Origin: UBA7672 sp035548775
Lineage (GTDB): Bacteria > Pseudomonadota > Alphaproteobacteria > Caulobacterales > Hyphomonadaceae
Reading direction: 5' to 3'
Length of the DNA stretch: 28,535 nt
Assembly (NCBI GenBank): GCA_035548775.1
Contig: DASZSI010000306.1
Coordinates: forward strand, 1 to 28,535
Under the pieces are notes generated by a model that saw only the letters and a program-made list of their open reading frames with translations, did not search any database and was not told the origin of the DNA. Shown here piece by piece: positions 1 through 7,780 of this stretch. Numbering within the stretch: the first letter of the stretch is position 1; each line of letters begins with the position of its first letter. Position numbers and translations under genes: made by a program.

Positions 1-471
1 GACAAATTGCAGGACCCGTGGGGTGTCGCCGGCTGGCCCGCCACCAAGGGTCGCGACGGATGTCGCACGCCGATGCCGTGGTCCGATGCGGCCAATGCCG
101 GATTCAGCAAGGCAAAGGAGACATGGCTGCCGGTCGATCCGCGCCAGCGAGCCCTCTCGGCCGAAAAGCAGGAAAAGCTTGTCGACTCCACATTGGCGAT
201 CACTCGCAAGCTGATTGCGTTGCGCAAGGCCAGCGCGGCGCTGGGGCGGGGGGCGTTCAGGGTGATCGAGGCATCGGCGACGCAGCTTGTGTTCGAGCGC
301 ACGGCTGGCGCAGATCGCGTGATCGCCGCGTTCAACTTCGGCAAGACGCAAGTCACTACGCGGATCGAGGGTGGCCTTGCTTCGGTGATGTGGGCCAACG
401 AGGCGGTGCTGTCGGACAATACACTCACCCTCGCGCCGCTGGCGTCGGCGTGGATCAGGGTGCAGGGTTAA
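1..471 (+). CDS. GH13 alpha-glucosidase/alpha-amylase family protein, C-terminal part (5' truncated by window)
   Basis: The frame is open from base 1 and ends at TAA 469-471, so only about the last 156 residues are present. Near the start lies GRDGCRTPMPW, the signature seen after the catalytic barrel of bacterial GH13 oligosaccharide hydrolases (alpha-glucosidase, oligo-1,6-glucosidase, trehalose-hydrolase relatives). It is followed by a helix (LIALRKASAAL) and a small beta-rich C-terminal domain (VFERT, VIAAFNF). Family members cleave alpha-1,4 or alpha-1,6 glucosidic bonds in maltooligosaccharides or related sugars. The catalytic residues lie upstream of the window, so the exact substrate cannot be decided. 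The next gene, an EamA transporter, starts 20 nt later on the same strand and may be co-transcribed. Confidence 0.88.
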   Translation, partial: DKLQDPWGVAGWPATKGRDGCRTPMPWSDAANAGFSKAKETWLPVDPRQRALSAEKQEKLVDSTLAITRKLIALRKASAALGRGAFRVIEASATQLVFERTAGADRVIAAFNFGKTQVTTRIEGGLASVMWANEAVLSDNTLTLAPLASAWIRVQG

Positions 472-491
472 CGATGGCGCGGGAGAGAACA

Positions 492-920
492 ATGCTGGAC
501 TCCTGGCTGTTCTGGGCTCTCCTCTCCGCATTGTTCGCCTCGCTCACCGCGATCTTCGGCAAGATCGGCGTGACGGGTGTTGATCCTGACTACGCGACCC
601 TGCTGCGGGTGATTGTGATCGCGGTGTTTGCCGGCGTGCTGGTGTTTGCGCGCGGCGTGGCTCAGCCGCTCACGCAGCTTGCGCCGCGCACGTTGATCTT
701 CCTGGGCCTGTCAGGCCTTGCGACCGGCGTCTCCTGGCTCTGCTACTATCGCGCGCTCAGCCTGGGCCAGGCGGGACAGGTGGCGCCGATCGACAAGCTG
801 AGCGTTGTCCTTGTCGCCATTCTCGGCGTGGCGTTCCTGGGCGAAAGTCTAAATTGGAAGAACTGGCTGGGCGTCGGGCTGGTCGCAGGCGGCGCCGTGC
901 TGGTTGGCCTCAAGGGATAG
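492..920 (+). CDS. Half-size EamA (DMT superfamily) transporter
   Basis: The product is about 142 residues, very hydrophobic, with roughly five membrane-spanning segments, beginning LDSWLFWALLSALFASL and ending in a helix followed by LVGLKG. This matches single-repeat EamA proteins of the drug/metabolite transporter superfamily, which are about half the length of the usual ten-helix members and probably dimerise in the inner membrane. The characteristic segment before the last helices (IDKLSVVLVAILGVAFLGE) is present. ATG 492 is chosen because GGGAGAG lies 5 nt upstream; an in-frame ATG at 474 would add six polar residues and lacks such a site. The substrate is unknown. It follows the GH13 gene closely, but nothing in the sequence proves a sugar-related role. 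Confidence 0.85.
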   Translation: MLDSWLFWALLSALFASLTAIFGKIGVTGVDPDYATLLRVIVIAVFAGVLVFARGVAQPLTQLAPRTLIFLGLSGLATGVSWLCYYRALSLGQAGQVAPIDKLSVVLVAILGVAFLGESLNWKNWLGVGLVAGGAVLVGLKG

Positions 921-956
921 CTTTTCAGTTCCTGTCCGACGCACTAGGTACAGGAC

Positions 957-1409
957 ATGATCCGCGTCCAGACCGAACCCTTCGATCCGCACGCCGAAGC
1001 CGCCGCCTTCTCCAGGGGGCGGGGCGAGGCAGGCGCGCTCGCGACGTTCGTAGGTTCGGTTCGTGCAAGTGCGCATGGCGGAATGGTCTATTCGCTTGAG
1101 CTGGAGGCCTATCCCGGCTTCACGGAAAAGCAGATCGCGCAGATCGAGACTGACGCTCGTGCGCGCTTCGACATCATCGATACCCTGGTCGTCCACCGCT
1201 GCGGCCGGATGGCGCCGGGCGAGGCGATCGTATTCGTGGCGGCGCTGTCGAGACACCGGCGGGCGGCGCTGGAAGCCGTCGACTACCTGATGGACCGCCT
1301 CAAGACCGAAGCGCCGTTCTGGAAAAAGGAGCTGGGCCCCGACGGCGAGGAATGGATCGAACCGCGAGCCGACGACAAGGAAGCCCACGCTCGCTGGGAC
1401 AAGACCTGA
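957..1409 (+). CDS. moaE: Molybdopterin synthase catalytic subunit MoaE
   Basis: MoaE is the large subunit of molybdopterin synthase. With thiocarboxylated MoaD it inserts two sulfurs into precursor Z (cPMP) to form molybdopterin in the cytoplasm. The 150-residue length is usual. Visible family features are the N-terminal FVGSVR segment, the central HRCGRMAPGEAIVFVA strand, the SRHRRAAL helix and the FWKKE motif, whose lysines correspond to the active-site lysines of E. coli MoaE. The stop codon overlaps the start of the next gene (ATGA at 1409), so the two are translationally coupled. moaD, its partner, lies about 4 kb downstream behind two redox-enzyme genes and moaA, which is unusual because moaD and moaE are normally adjacent. 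Confidence 0.95.
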   Translation: MIRVQTEPFDPHAEAAAFSRGRGEAGALATFVGSVRASAHGGMVYSLELEAYPGFTEKQIAQIETDARARFDIIDTLVVHRCGRMAPGEAIVFVAALSRHRRAALEAVDYLMDRLKTEAPFWKKELGPDGEEWIEPRADDKEAHARWDKT

Positions 1410-1738
1410 TGGCGCTTCCTTACGTGATGGAGTCCGTCAGCGATCTCTGGGACCACATCGCCTATGTCATGGAATACGCGCCGAATGGCTTCCCGCAGGA
1501 GTTCGGCTGGAAGCCGGAGGAGCAGATGACCTTCGAAATCGCCTTCAGGCAGCTTCACGAAGGCGTGGACATCGCTGTTCCACCCGCCGCGATGGAGCGC
1601 CGGCAATCGCTGCACGCCTTGCTGGATCGTTCGATGGCGGAGTACACGACCGGCGACAGGGCGGCCGCTCGCAACATGCTTGCGGAATTCGAGACTGATC
1701 TGTTCACGCCCGACGGCAAACTACGCGGAGACCCTTGA
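1409..1738 (+). CDS. Unknown 109-residue protein between moaE and moaB
   Basis: I do not recognise this family. The predicted product is a small, acidic, mostly helical soluble protein with no signal peptide or membrane segment. Notable stretches are an aromatic N-terminal part (SVSDLWDHIAYVMEY, FGWKPEEQM) and a helical C-terminal half rich in Ala and Glu. Its ATG overlaps the moaE stop and its TGA overlaps the moaB start (ATGA at 1738), so it is embedded in a translationally coupled trio. This arrangement is the main evidence that it is a real gene and suggests a function near molybdenum-cofactor synthesis, but that is inference from context only. An in-frame upstream ATG at 1352 lies inside moaE and is less likely. 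Confidence 0.75.
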   Translation: MALPYVMESVSDLWDHIAYVMEYAPNGFPQEFGWKPEEQMTFEIAFRQLHEGVDIAVPPAAMERRQSLHALLDRSMAEYTTGDRAAARNMLAEFETDLFTPDGKLRGDP

Positions 1739-2304
1739 TGCCCGGCCCCAGCTATCCCCCCCTTGCCGCGCCCGGCGGCAAGATGGTCGACACGATGGAG
1801 TTCAAACCGCTCCGCGTTTGCGTGATGACGATCTCGGACACGCGCACGGACGAGACGGACACATCCGGTCACATCCTTGCCGATCGCGTGAAGGAGGCGG
1901 GTCACCAGCTGGCGGACAAGGCCATTGTTCCGGATGAGGTCAACGCCATTCGCGCCGTGATGCGCAAATGGATCGCGGACCCGCAGATTGATGCCGTGAT
2001 CACGACCGGCGGCACGGGTCTCACAGGCCGCGATGTGACGCCGGAAGCCGTGCGCCCGTTGTTCGACAAGGAGATCGACGGCTTCAACGTCGTCTGGCAC
2101 CTCGTCTCCTTCCAGAGCGTCGGCACTTCAACGCTGCAAAGCCGCGCCTGCGCCGGCGTCGCCAACGGCACCTTCATCTTCTGTCTGCCGGGCTCCAACG
2201 GCGCGGTGAAGGACGGCTGGGACAAACTCATCCGCTGGCAACTCGATAGTCGCCACATGCCCTGCAACATGGTCGAGCTGATGCCGCGGTTGATGGAGAG
2301 CTGA
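1738..2304 (+). CDS. moaB: MoaB/MogA-family molybdopterin-binding protein
   Basis: The 188-residue product belongs to the MoaB/MogA family, which binds molybdopterin; MogA adenylylates it before molybdate insertion, and MoaB proteins replace or assist MogA in many bacteria. The molybdopterin-binding signature TTGGTGLTGRDVTPEAV is at residues 89-105, and LPGSNGAVKDGW appears near residue 150, as expected. A 20-residue N-terminal extension precedes the conserved core (LRVCVMTISDTRT). The start ATG overlaps the stop of the preceding unknown gene and the stop overlaps the epimerase start (ATGA at 2304), indicating one operon from moaE onward. All catalytic-region motifs appear intact. Confidence 0.93.
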   Translation: MPGPSYPPLAAPGGKMVDTMEFKPLRVCVMTISDTRTDETDTSGHILADRVKEAGHQLADKAIVPDEVNAIRAVMRKWIADPQIDAVITTGGTGLTGRDVTPEAVRPLFDKEIDGFNVVWHLVSFQSVGTSTLQSRACAGVANGTFIFCLPGSNGAVKDGWDKLIRWQLDSRHMPCNMVELMPRLMES

Positions 2305-3287
2305 TGACTTTCCTGGTGACAGGAAGCGCCGGGCATCTCGGCGAAGGGCTGGTGCGCACGTTGCGGACAGCGGGCGAGAAGGTTGTCGGCATCGACCGCA
2401 AGCCTTCGCGTTTCACTGACGCTGTAGGGTCGATCTCGGACCGGGGGTTCGTTCGTCAGCACGTTGCCGGGGCCAAGGTCGTGCTGCATTCGGCGGCGCT
2501 GCACAAGCCGCACGTCGCGACCCATTCGCGGCAGAATTTCGTCGACGTGAATGTCACCGGCACGCTCAACCTGCTCGAGGAAAGTGTGGCGGCTGGCGTC
2601 CGCAGCTTGATCTTCACGTCGACCACCAGCGTGTTCGGCGATGCGTTGACCTCAGGCGAAGGCGAGCCTGCGGCGTGGATCACCGAAGATGTCCTCCCCA
2701 TCCCCAAGAACATCTATGGCGTCACCAAGCTGGCAGCGGAGGATTTGTGCCAGCTGTTCCATCGTAACCAGCACCTGCCATGCATAGTGCTCCGCACCTC
2801 GCGATTCTTTCCGGAAGATGACGACAGCAAGACCATCCGCACGGCCTATGATGGCGATAACGCCAAGACGAACGAACTGCTCTATCGCCGCGCCGATATT
2901 GCTGACGTGGTGGGGGCTCATTTACTGGCGGCCCGTCGCGCTGCGGAAGTCGGCTTTGGCAAATATATCATCAGCGCGACCACGCCTTTCCACCCAGAGG
3001 ATGCTGCGGACCTGGGTCGCGATACGCCCGCCGTTTTGGCGCGGCGCGTTCCAAACTACGTCTCAGCTTACTCGGCTAGGAACTGGCGGATGTTCCCAAC
3101 GATCGATCGTGTCTACGACAACGCCCGCGCACGAAGAGAACTCGGCTGGATCCCGCGCTATGATTTTGCTCAGGCAATCGCGCAACTTCGAGCAGGACTC
3201 GCAATCGGCAGTCCGCTTGCGTGCGAGGTGGGCGCGAAGGGTTATCATGATCGTGCGTTTGCTGAGGGGCCCTATCCGGTGGAGTGA
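2304..3287 (+). CDS. NAD(P)-dependent epimerase/dehydratase family protein (extended SDR)
   Basis: This is a 327-residue extended short-chain dehydrogenase/reductase. The Rossmann cofactor motif GSAGHLGEG lies at residues 7-15, an acidic residue ends the second strand (GIDRK), a Ser/Thr-rich catalytic strand FTSTTSVFG lies near residues 104-112, and the catalytic YGVTK (Tyr138, Lys142) is present. Such enzymes act on nucleotide sugars or related alcohols and ketones; the substrate cannot be read from the sequence. It overlaps moaB by ATGA, so it is co-transcribed with molybdenum-cofactor genes, an odd association that may be chance operon growth. A small hairpin (3301-3316) follows it. Confidence 0.88.
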   Translation: MTFLVTGSAGHLGEGLVRTLRTAGEKVVGIDRKPSRFTDAVGSISDRGFVRQHVAGAKVVLHSAALHKPHVATHSRQNFVDVNVTGTLNLLEESVAAGVRSLIFTSTTSVFGDALTSGEGEPAAWITEDVLPIPKNIYGVTKLAAEDLCQLFHRNQHLPCIVLRTSRFFPEDDDSKTIRTAYDGDNAKTNELLYRRADIADVVGAHLLAARRAAEVGFGKYIISATTPFHPEDAADLGRDTPAVLARRVPNYVSAYSARNWRMFPTIDRVYDNARARRELGWIPRYDFAQAIAQLRAGLAIGSPLACEVGAKGYHDRAFAEGPYPVE

Positions 3288-3300
3288 TCGACCGGGCCTT

Positions 3301-3316
3301 GTGAGCCTTCGCTCAC
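3301..3316 (+). repeat. Short hairpin after the epimerase gene
   Basis: GTGAGC and GCTCAC form a perfect 6-bp stem around a CTTC loop between the epimerase stop and the aldo/keto reductase start. It is not followed by a run of T, so it is at most a weak or attenuating terminator. Confidence 0.35.
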
Positions 3317-3354
3317 TTCGCTAGCGTCCCGCCGCTATTACGAGGGACCTTTCC

Positions 3355-4371
3355 ATGCAAACCCGCCGTCTTGGGCGCAGCCCGCTGTTTGTCTCCGAGA
3401 TCTGCATGGGGACGATGACGTTCGGCAACCAGGCCGACGAGGCGATGAGCCATCGCATTCTCGACAAGGCGTTCGAGGCGGGCATCACCTTTTACGACAC
3501 GGCGGAGAACTATCCCGTACCGCCGGATGCGAAGTATGCCGGCCGCACGGAAGAGATCGTCGGCCGCTGGATGAAGACCAAGCCGCGCGACGCTGTCCTG
3601 CTCGCCACCAAGGTCTCAGGTCCCAGCCATGGCTGGATCAAGTCGGCCCAGCGTTCGGCGATGACGGCGACCGACCGCCACAACGTCGTCCGCGCCATCG
3701 AGGCGAGCCTGAAACGGCTGCAGACCGACTATGTCGATCTCTACCAGACGCACTGGCCTGACCATGGAGTTGCTTATGACGAGCACATGGCCGCGCTCGA
3801 CGAGCTGGTGAGGGCCGGCAAGGTGCGGGTGATCGGCTGCTCGAACGAGACGAGTTGGGGCCTGATGAAATCGCTCGCGACATCGGAGAAGCTGGGCATC
3901 GCGCGCCACAACTCGATCCAGAACAATTTCAGCCTCAACAACCGCCGCTTCGAGGACGAGCTGGCGCAGGTATGTCGCCAGGAAGGTGTCAGCCTCATCC
4001 CGTATTCGCCGCTCGCCGGCGGCGTGCTGACCGGCAAATACCAGGGCGGAGCGTGGCCTGAAGGCGCGCGCTTCACGAAGTACAAGGACATGCCGGCCCG
4101 CCAGGCGCCGATGGCCCGCCGCTTCGTCAACGACAAGACGCTCGCCTCTACGGAGCGCTGGATCGGCCTTGCCAGGGAAGCCGGCATGTCGGTGACAACC
4201 TTTGCGACCGCATGGTCAAAGCAGCACGACTTCGTGGCTTCGACGATTGTCGGCGCTACGCACGAGGACCATCTGCCGGATATCTTCAAGGCAGCCGATG
4301 TGAAATTGCCCGACGACCTGATGAAGAAAATCGATGAGGTATCGAAGGAGATCAGGTATCCGATGGGCTGA
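3355..4371 (+). CDS. Aldo/keto reductase
   Basis: The 338-residue product is a full-length NADPH-dependent aldo/keto reductase, related to the Tas/YghZ side of the superfamily. The catalytic tetrad is visible: Asp48 and Tyr53 in FYDTAENY, Lys86 in LATKVSG and His133 in YQTHWPDHG. The beta/alpha-barrel signatures CMGTMTFG near the N-terminus and GCSNET in the middle are intact, and SPLAGGVLTGKY is typical of this branch. It probably reduces aldehydes or ketones in the cytosol; the physiological substrate is unknown. The start ATG 3355 follows GAGGGACC. It lies 67 nt after the epimerase on the same strand and 87 nt before moaA. Confidence 0.92.
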   Translation: MQTRRLGRSPLFVSEICMGTMTFGNQADEAMSHRILDKAFEAGITFYDTAENYPVPPDAKYAGRTEEIVGRWMKTKPRDAVLLATKVSGPSHGWIKSAQRSAMTATDRHNVVRAIEASLKRLQTDYVDLYQTHWPDHGVAYDEHMAALDELVRAGKVRVIGCSNETSWGLMKSLATSEKLGIARHNSIQNNFSLNNRRFEDELAQVCRQEGVSLIPYSPLAGGVLTGKYQGGAWPEGARFTKYKDMPARQAPMARRFVNDKTLASTERWIGLAREAGMSVTTFATAWSKQHDFVASTIVGATHEDHLPDIFKAADVKLPDDLMKKIDEVSKEIRYPMG

Positions 4372-4374
4372 AGT

Positions 4375-4419
4375 CGGCCCGCCATGGTCTGAATTCCCCG
4401 TCATTCAGCCTTGGGGCCG
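4375..4419 (+). repeat. Nested inverted repeat between the aldo/keto reductase and moaA
   Basis: Two nested perfect 6-bp stems occupy the gap: outer CGGCCC (4375-4380) with GGGCCG (4414-4419), inner CTGAAT (4389-4394) with ATTCAG (4403-4408). No T-run follows. It could be a structured moaA leader or a degenerate terminator of the reductase gene. I could not match it to the molybdenum-cofactor riboswitch by eye. Confidence 0.35.
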
Positions 4420-4458
4420 TGAGGGGGCGCTCGACTTGGCCGAATATAACGATAATCT

Positions 4459-5510
4459 ATGACCCCAATGGTTTACACCCTCATCAACGCGAAACCGCCG
4501 GGGCGGGCGTCTTCGGATGCTTCGCCGACGGCCTTGGCGGCTGGGCAGGGCAAGCTGGTGGACTCGTTCCAGCGGCGGGTGACTTACCTGCGGCTGTCGA
4601 TCACGGATCGCTGCGATCTTCGGTGCACCTACTGCATGCCGGAGCGGATGACGTTCCTGCCGCGCAAGGATGTGCTGTCGTTCGAGGAGCTGGACGAGCT
4701 GGTGTCCGCCTTCGCATCGTTCGGCGTCGACAAGCTGCGCATCACGGGCGGCGAGCCGCTGGTGCGGAAGGATGTGATGGAGCTGATGGCGTGCGGGAAC
4801 TGACGCTCACCACCAACGGCACGATGCTGTCGAAATATGCTGGCGAGCTGTCGGCCATCGGCGTGCGGCGGATCAACGTCTCGCTCGATACGCTGAAGCG
4901 CGATGTGTTCGAGACGATCTCACGGCGCGATCAGCTAGGCGATGTGCTGGGCGGGATCGATGCTGCGTTGGCCGCCGGGCTGAAGGTGAAGATCAACACT
5001 GTCGCGCTGCACGGCACGAACGAGGCCGAGATCCCGGAGCTGATCCGCTTCGCGCACGAACGCGGAGCTGACCTCACGCTGATCGAGACCATGCCGATGG
5101 GAGAGGCGGAAACGGACCGGGTCGAGGATTTCCTGCCGCTGTCCAAAGTTCGCGCTGACCTGTCGAAGCTATTCACGCTGACGGACATTCCGCTCAATAC
5201 GGGCGGCCCGGCCCGCTATGTGAAGGTGGAGGAGACGGGCGGCCGGCTCGGCTTCATCACGCCGCTGACTCACAATTTCTGCGAAAGCTGCAACCGCGTT
5301 CGGGTCACATGCACTGGGCGGCTTTACACTTGCCTTGGCCGCGAGGACGGAGCGGACTTGCGCGCTGCACTGCGCTCTGATCCGTCGGGCGGCGCCCTGA
5401 AGCAGGCGATCCTCGGCGCAATCGAGCGCAAGCCGAAAGGGCACGACTTCGACGCCGCCCGGCTTTCGACGCCGGCATCGCCGCGGACGATGTCCACAAC
5501 GGGCGGCTGA
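4459..5510 (+). pseudogene. moaA: moaA, GTP 3',8-cyclase, interrupted by a frameshift (possible pseudogene or assembly error)
   Basis: MoaA is the radical-SAM enzyme that starts molybdenum-cofactor synthesis by rearranging GTP. The N-terminal part (4459-4803) carries the radical-SAM cluster motif CDLRCTYC and LRITGGEPLVRKDVMEL, then runs into TGA at 4801. The rest of the protein continues in the other frame from about 4788 (GVRELTLTTNG) to TGA 5510, with INVSLDTL, the second iron-sulfur motif (FCESCNRVRVTC, YTCLG) and a proper Gly-Gly C-terminus. At the joint, about ten residues normally found between VMEL and ELTLTTNG are missing, so the simplest explanation is a deletion of roughly 30 nt (3n+1). 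A TGATGG repeat (4775-4780, 4784-4789) sits at the joint. Everything else looks conserved, so the break is recent or artefactual. The start ATG 4459 lacks a clear ribosome site; ATG 4468 is an alternative. Confidence 0.85.
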
Positions 5511-5764
5511 TGGCTGGCACGGTGCTCCTGTTCGGCAAGCTCAAGGACGCGTTTGGCGCGCCTTCAATTCCGTTGCCGGCCGGCGTTGCCACTGCGGCGG
5601 AGCTGCGCAAGAAACTTGCGGACGCAAATCCGGACCTCGCGGCCATGCTACGTTCCAGGTCCATTCGTGTGGCCGTGAACCAGGAACTGGTTGCGGACGA
5701 AGCAGCCGTGAAGATTTCGGCGAAAGATGAAATCGCGCTGCTACCGCCGCTTAGCGGTGGTTAG
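5510..5764 (+). CDS. moaD: Molybdopterin synthase sulfur-carrier subunit MoaD
   Basis: The 84-residue ubiquitin-fold protein is the small subunit of molybdopterin synthase. It ends in the diagnostic LPPLSGG, whose terminal glycine is adenylylated and thiocarboxylated before sulfur transfer in complex with MoaE. The N-terminal strand VLLFGKLKDAFG and the hydrophobic core (VRVAVNQEL, DEIALLPP) are typical. The ATG overlaps the moaA stop (ATGA at 5510), so its translation is likely coupled to moaA. If the moaA frameshift is real, ribosomes ending at TGA 4801 would not reach this junction, and MoaD synthesis might fall as well. Confidence 0.94.
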   Translation: MAGTVLLFGKLKDAFGAPSIPLPAGVATAAELRKKLADANPDLAAMLRSRSIRVAVNQELVADEAAVKISAKDEIALLPPLSGG

Positions 5765-5811
5765 CGCAGGCTACGGGAACCGACTCGGCGTTTCGAGGGT
5801 TTCTGTGCTTG

Positions 5812-6306
5812 ATGAGCAAGCTGTTCAATCGATTTGCCAACATCGTATCGGAAGCGACAGGCAGCCCGTTCGCTTTCATCATCTGCATGGTGCTGGTGAT
5901 CGTATGGGCGTTGTCCGGCCCTCTGTTCGGCTTTTCGGACACGTGGCAGCTGGTGATCAACACCTCGACCACGATCATCACCTTCCTGATGGTGTTCCTG
6001 ATCCAGAATACGCAGAACAGGGACAACGGGGCGATCCAGGCGAAGCTGGACGAATTGATCCGTGCGGTCGCCGGTGCCGATAACGAATATATCGGCATCG
6101 AACACCTCACCGACCAGGAACTGAAGGCCATCTTGGAAGAGGTCGAGAAGAACGCCCATCGGCTTCAGGAAGAACGCCGGCGCCGAGCGAAGGGTGGCAA
6201 AGCCAAACCTGGAACGGGCAAGGACGAACCCAACGAACCAAAAATTGCTGAATCCAAGCCGCGCGCAAAGTCGCGAACGCGCACCCGCGCCAAGGAAAAA
6301 GTGTAG
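5812..6306 (+). CDS. Low-affinity iron permease family protein
   Basis: This 164-residue membrane protein matches the bacterial low-affinity iron permease family (PF04120): a short N-terminal amphipathic part (FNRFANIVSEATGSP), two transmembrane helices (FAFIICMVLVIVWALSG and TTIITFLMVFLIQ), the highly conserved FLIQNTQNRD motif, and a cytoplasmic helix (AIQAKLDELIRA). Bacterial members are short and an iron-transport role is not firmly shown for them. The C-terminal 45 or so residues form a Lys/Arg/Pro-rich tail beyond the family core. ATG 5812 is preferred over TTG 5809, with GAGGG 12 nt upstream. It stands 47 nt after moaD on the same strand. Confidence 0.88.
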   Translation: MSKLFNRFANIVSEATGSPFAFIICMVLVIVWALSGPLFGFSDTWQLVINTSTTIITFLMVFLIQNTQNRDNGAIQAKLDELIRAVAGADNEYIGIEHLTDQELKAILEEVEKNAHRLQEERRRRAKGGKAKPGTGKDEPNEPKIAESKPRAKSRTRTRAKEKV

Positions 6307-6339
6307 ACTTCGTTGCAGCTGGCGGACTATCCCGCTTCA

Positions 6340-6798
6340 ATGCCCAACTCGATCTACGTCGATGCCGATGCCTGTCCTGTGAAGGAAGAGGTTTACAAAG
6401 TTGCGCGGCGCATCGGGTGGGATGTGGTGGTCGTCGCCAATTCCTTCATCCGCACGCCAGCCGAGCCGCAGATCAAGTTCGTGCTGGTCGAATCCGGGCC
6501 TGACGAAGCCGACAACTGGATAGCGGAGCGGGCAGGGCGCGGCGACGTCGTGGTCACCAACGATATTCCGCTCGCGGCGCGAGTTCTGGAGAACGGCGCC
6601 GAGGCAATCTCGCCGACCGCAAAAGTCTTCACCTCGGACATGATCGGATCGGCTCTCGCCACACGCGGCCTGATGGAACACCTGCGCTCGTTCGGCGAGA
6701 TAACCTCCGGGCCGAAGCCGTTCTCGCCGAAGGACCGGTCGGCGTTCCTCTCGGCACTGGATGCTGCGGTGAACCGGGCGAAGAAGAAGGCCGGCTGA
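6340..6798 (+). CDS. YaiI/YqxD family protein (DUF188)
   Basis: The product is about 152 residues and begins with the family signature YVDADACPVK, where the acidic residues probably bind metal. Further conserved blocks are VVVVANS, VVTNDIPLAARVLENGA and the C-terminal SPKDRSAFLSALD. The fold is PIN-like and members are often described as putative nucleases, but no reaction is established that I know of. ATG 6340 gives the usual family start; the frame can be opened at TTG 6313, which adds nine residues not typical of the family. It follows the iron-permease gene by 33 nt on the same strand. Confidence 0.88.
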   Translation: MPNSIYVDADACPVKEEVYKVARRIGWDVVVVANSFIRTPAEPQIKFVLVESGPDEADNWIAERAGRGDVVVTNDIPLAARVLENGAEAISPTAKVFTSDMIGSALATRGLMEHLRSFGEITSGPKPFSPKDRSAFLSALDAAVNRAKKKAG

Positions 6799-6868
6799 AC
6801 CGCAATCCCGATCAAGCGCGCTTGCTCCGGCCCCGGCACAATGCATCATCGCTTCGGAAAGGTGAGTG

Positions 6869-7708
6869 ATGCAGGCGATCGGCAAGGCCCTCTGGTACAT
6901 TGAAAGCCATTTTGGCGAGCCGATGACGCTCGACGATGTGGCGGAGGCGTCGGGCCTGTCGCGCTTTCATCTCTCTCGCACCTTCGCCGCTATCGTCGGC
7001 CAGCCTGTCGTCGCCTACCTGCGCGGCCGGCGCCTATCAGAGGCGGCGAGGCTCCTCGTCAGCGGCGCTCCGGACATCCTGCAAGTCGCCCTCGGGGCAG
7101 GCTACAATTCCCACGAAGCGTTCACCCGCGCCTTCCGCGACCAGTTCGGCCTCACGCCGGATGAGGCGCGCCGGCGCTCCATCACGGATCTCAAGCTCGT
7201 GGAACCCATCCGAATGCCCGACGTCAAAGCCCCCGCCGTTTCGCCCACACGATTCACAAAGACCGACACGATGCTCTTCGCGGGTCTGCGCAAGTATTTC
7301 CGCTTCGACGATCGCGGCGGCATTCCCAATATCTGGCAGGCTTTCGGCCCGATCATGTCGACCATCCCTGGCGCCATCCCGGGCGCGGCATACGGGCTCA
7401 ACCTCGCGCCGGCCGATCTCAACGACGATTGCGGCTTCGACTATTTTGCAGCTGTCCGCGTGCGCTCACTCAATGATCTGCCTGAAGGTTTTTCCGGCGC
7501 ACGTATCGAGCCGCGCGAATGGGCCGTGTTCGAGAACAAAGGGCATGTCTCGAACATCGGCGCCACCTGCGGCGCAGCCGGCGAATGGCTTGCCCAATCC
7601 GGGCGTATGCCGAAGAACGGATCGATGCAGATGATCGAATACTACGGTCCGGAGTTCGATCCCCGCACTGGGCTCGGTGGGTGCGAGGTTTGGGTTCCTG
7701 TGGTCTGA
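6869..7708 (+). CDS. AraC-family regulator with GyrI-like effector-binding domain
   Basis: This 279-residue transcription factor has an N-terminal AraC/XylS DNA-binding domain with two helix-turn-helix units (TLDDVAEASGLSRFHLSRTF and ILQVALGAGYNSHEAFTRAF, ending FGLTPDEARR), followed from about residue 120 by a GyrI-like/Rob-type small-molecule-binding domain (AVFENKGHVSNIG, IEYYGPEFDP, CEVWVPV). Proteins of this layout, such as Rob and SoxS-Rob-like sensors, respond to hydrophobic compounds or drugs and usually activate efflux or detoxification genes. The target genes are not evident here. ATG 6869 is chosen over GTG 6866; GGAAAGG lies a few bases upstream. The gene stands alone, 70 nt after the DUF188 gene. 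Confidence 0.9.
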   Translation: MQAIGKALWYIESHFGEPMTLDDVAEASGLSRFHLSRTFAAIVGQPVVAYLRGRRLSEAARLLVSGAPDILQVALGAGYNSHEAFTRAFRDQFGLTPDEARRRSITDLKLVEPIRMPDVKAPAVSPTRFTKTDTMLFAGLRKYFRFDDRGGIPNIWQAFGPIMSTIPGAIPGAAYGLNLAPADLNDDCGFDYFAAVRVRSLNDLPEGFSGARIEPREWAVFENKGHVSNIGATCGAAGEWLAQSGRMPKNGSMQMIEYYGPEFDPRTGLGGCEVWVPVV

Positions 7709-7780
7709 TCGATCTTCCCTTCGCGATCGCAGGCTGATCACGCCGTTGACTCTCTCTGCGCTGCGCTATTCGGTTGATCC

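Noticed and set aside
18..491. Upstream extension of the EamA reading frame
   Set aside because: It overlaps the GH13 gene in another frame; the membrane protein proper starts at ATG 492 with a ribosome site.
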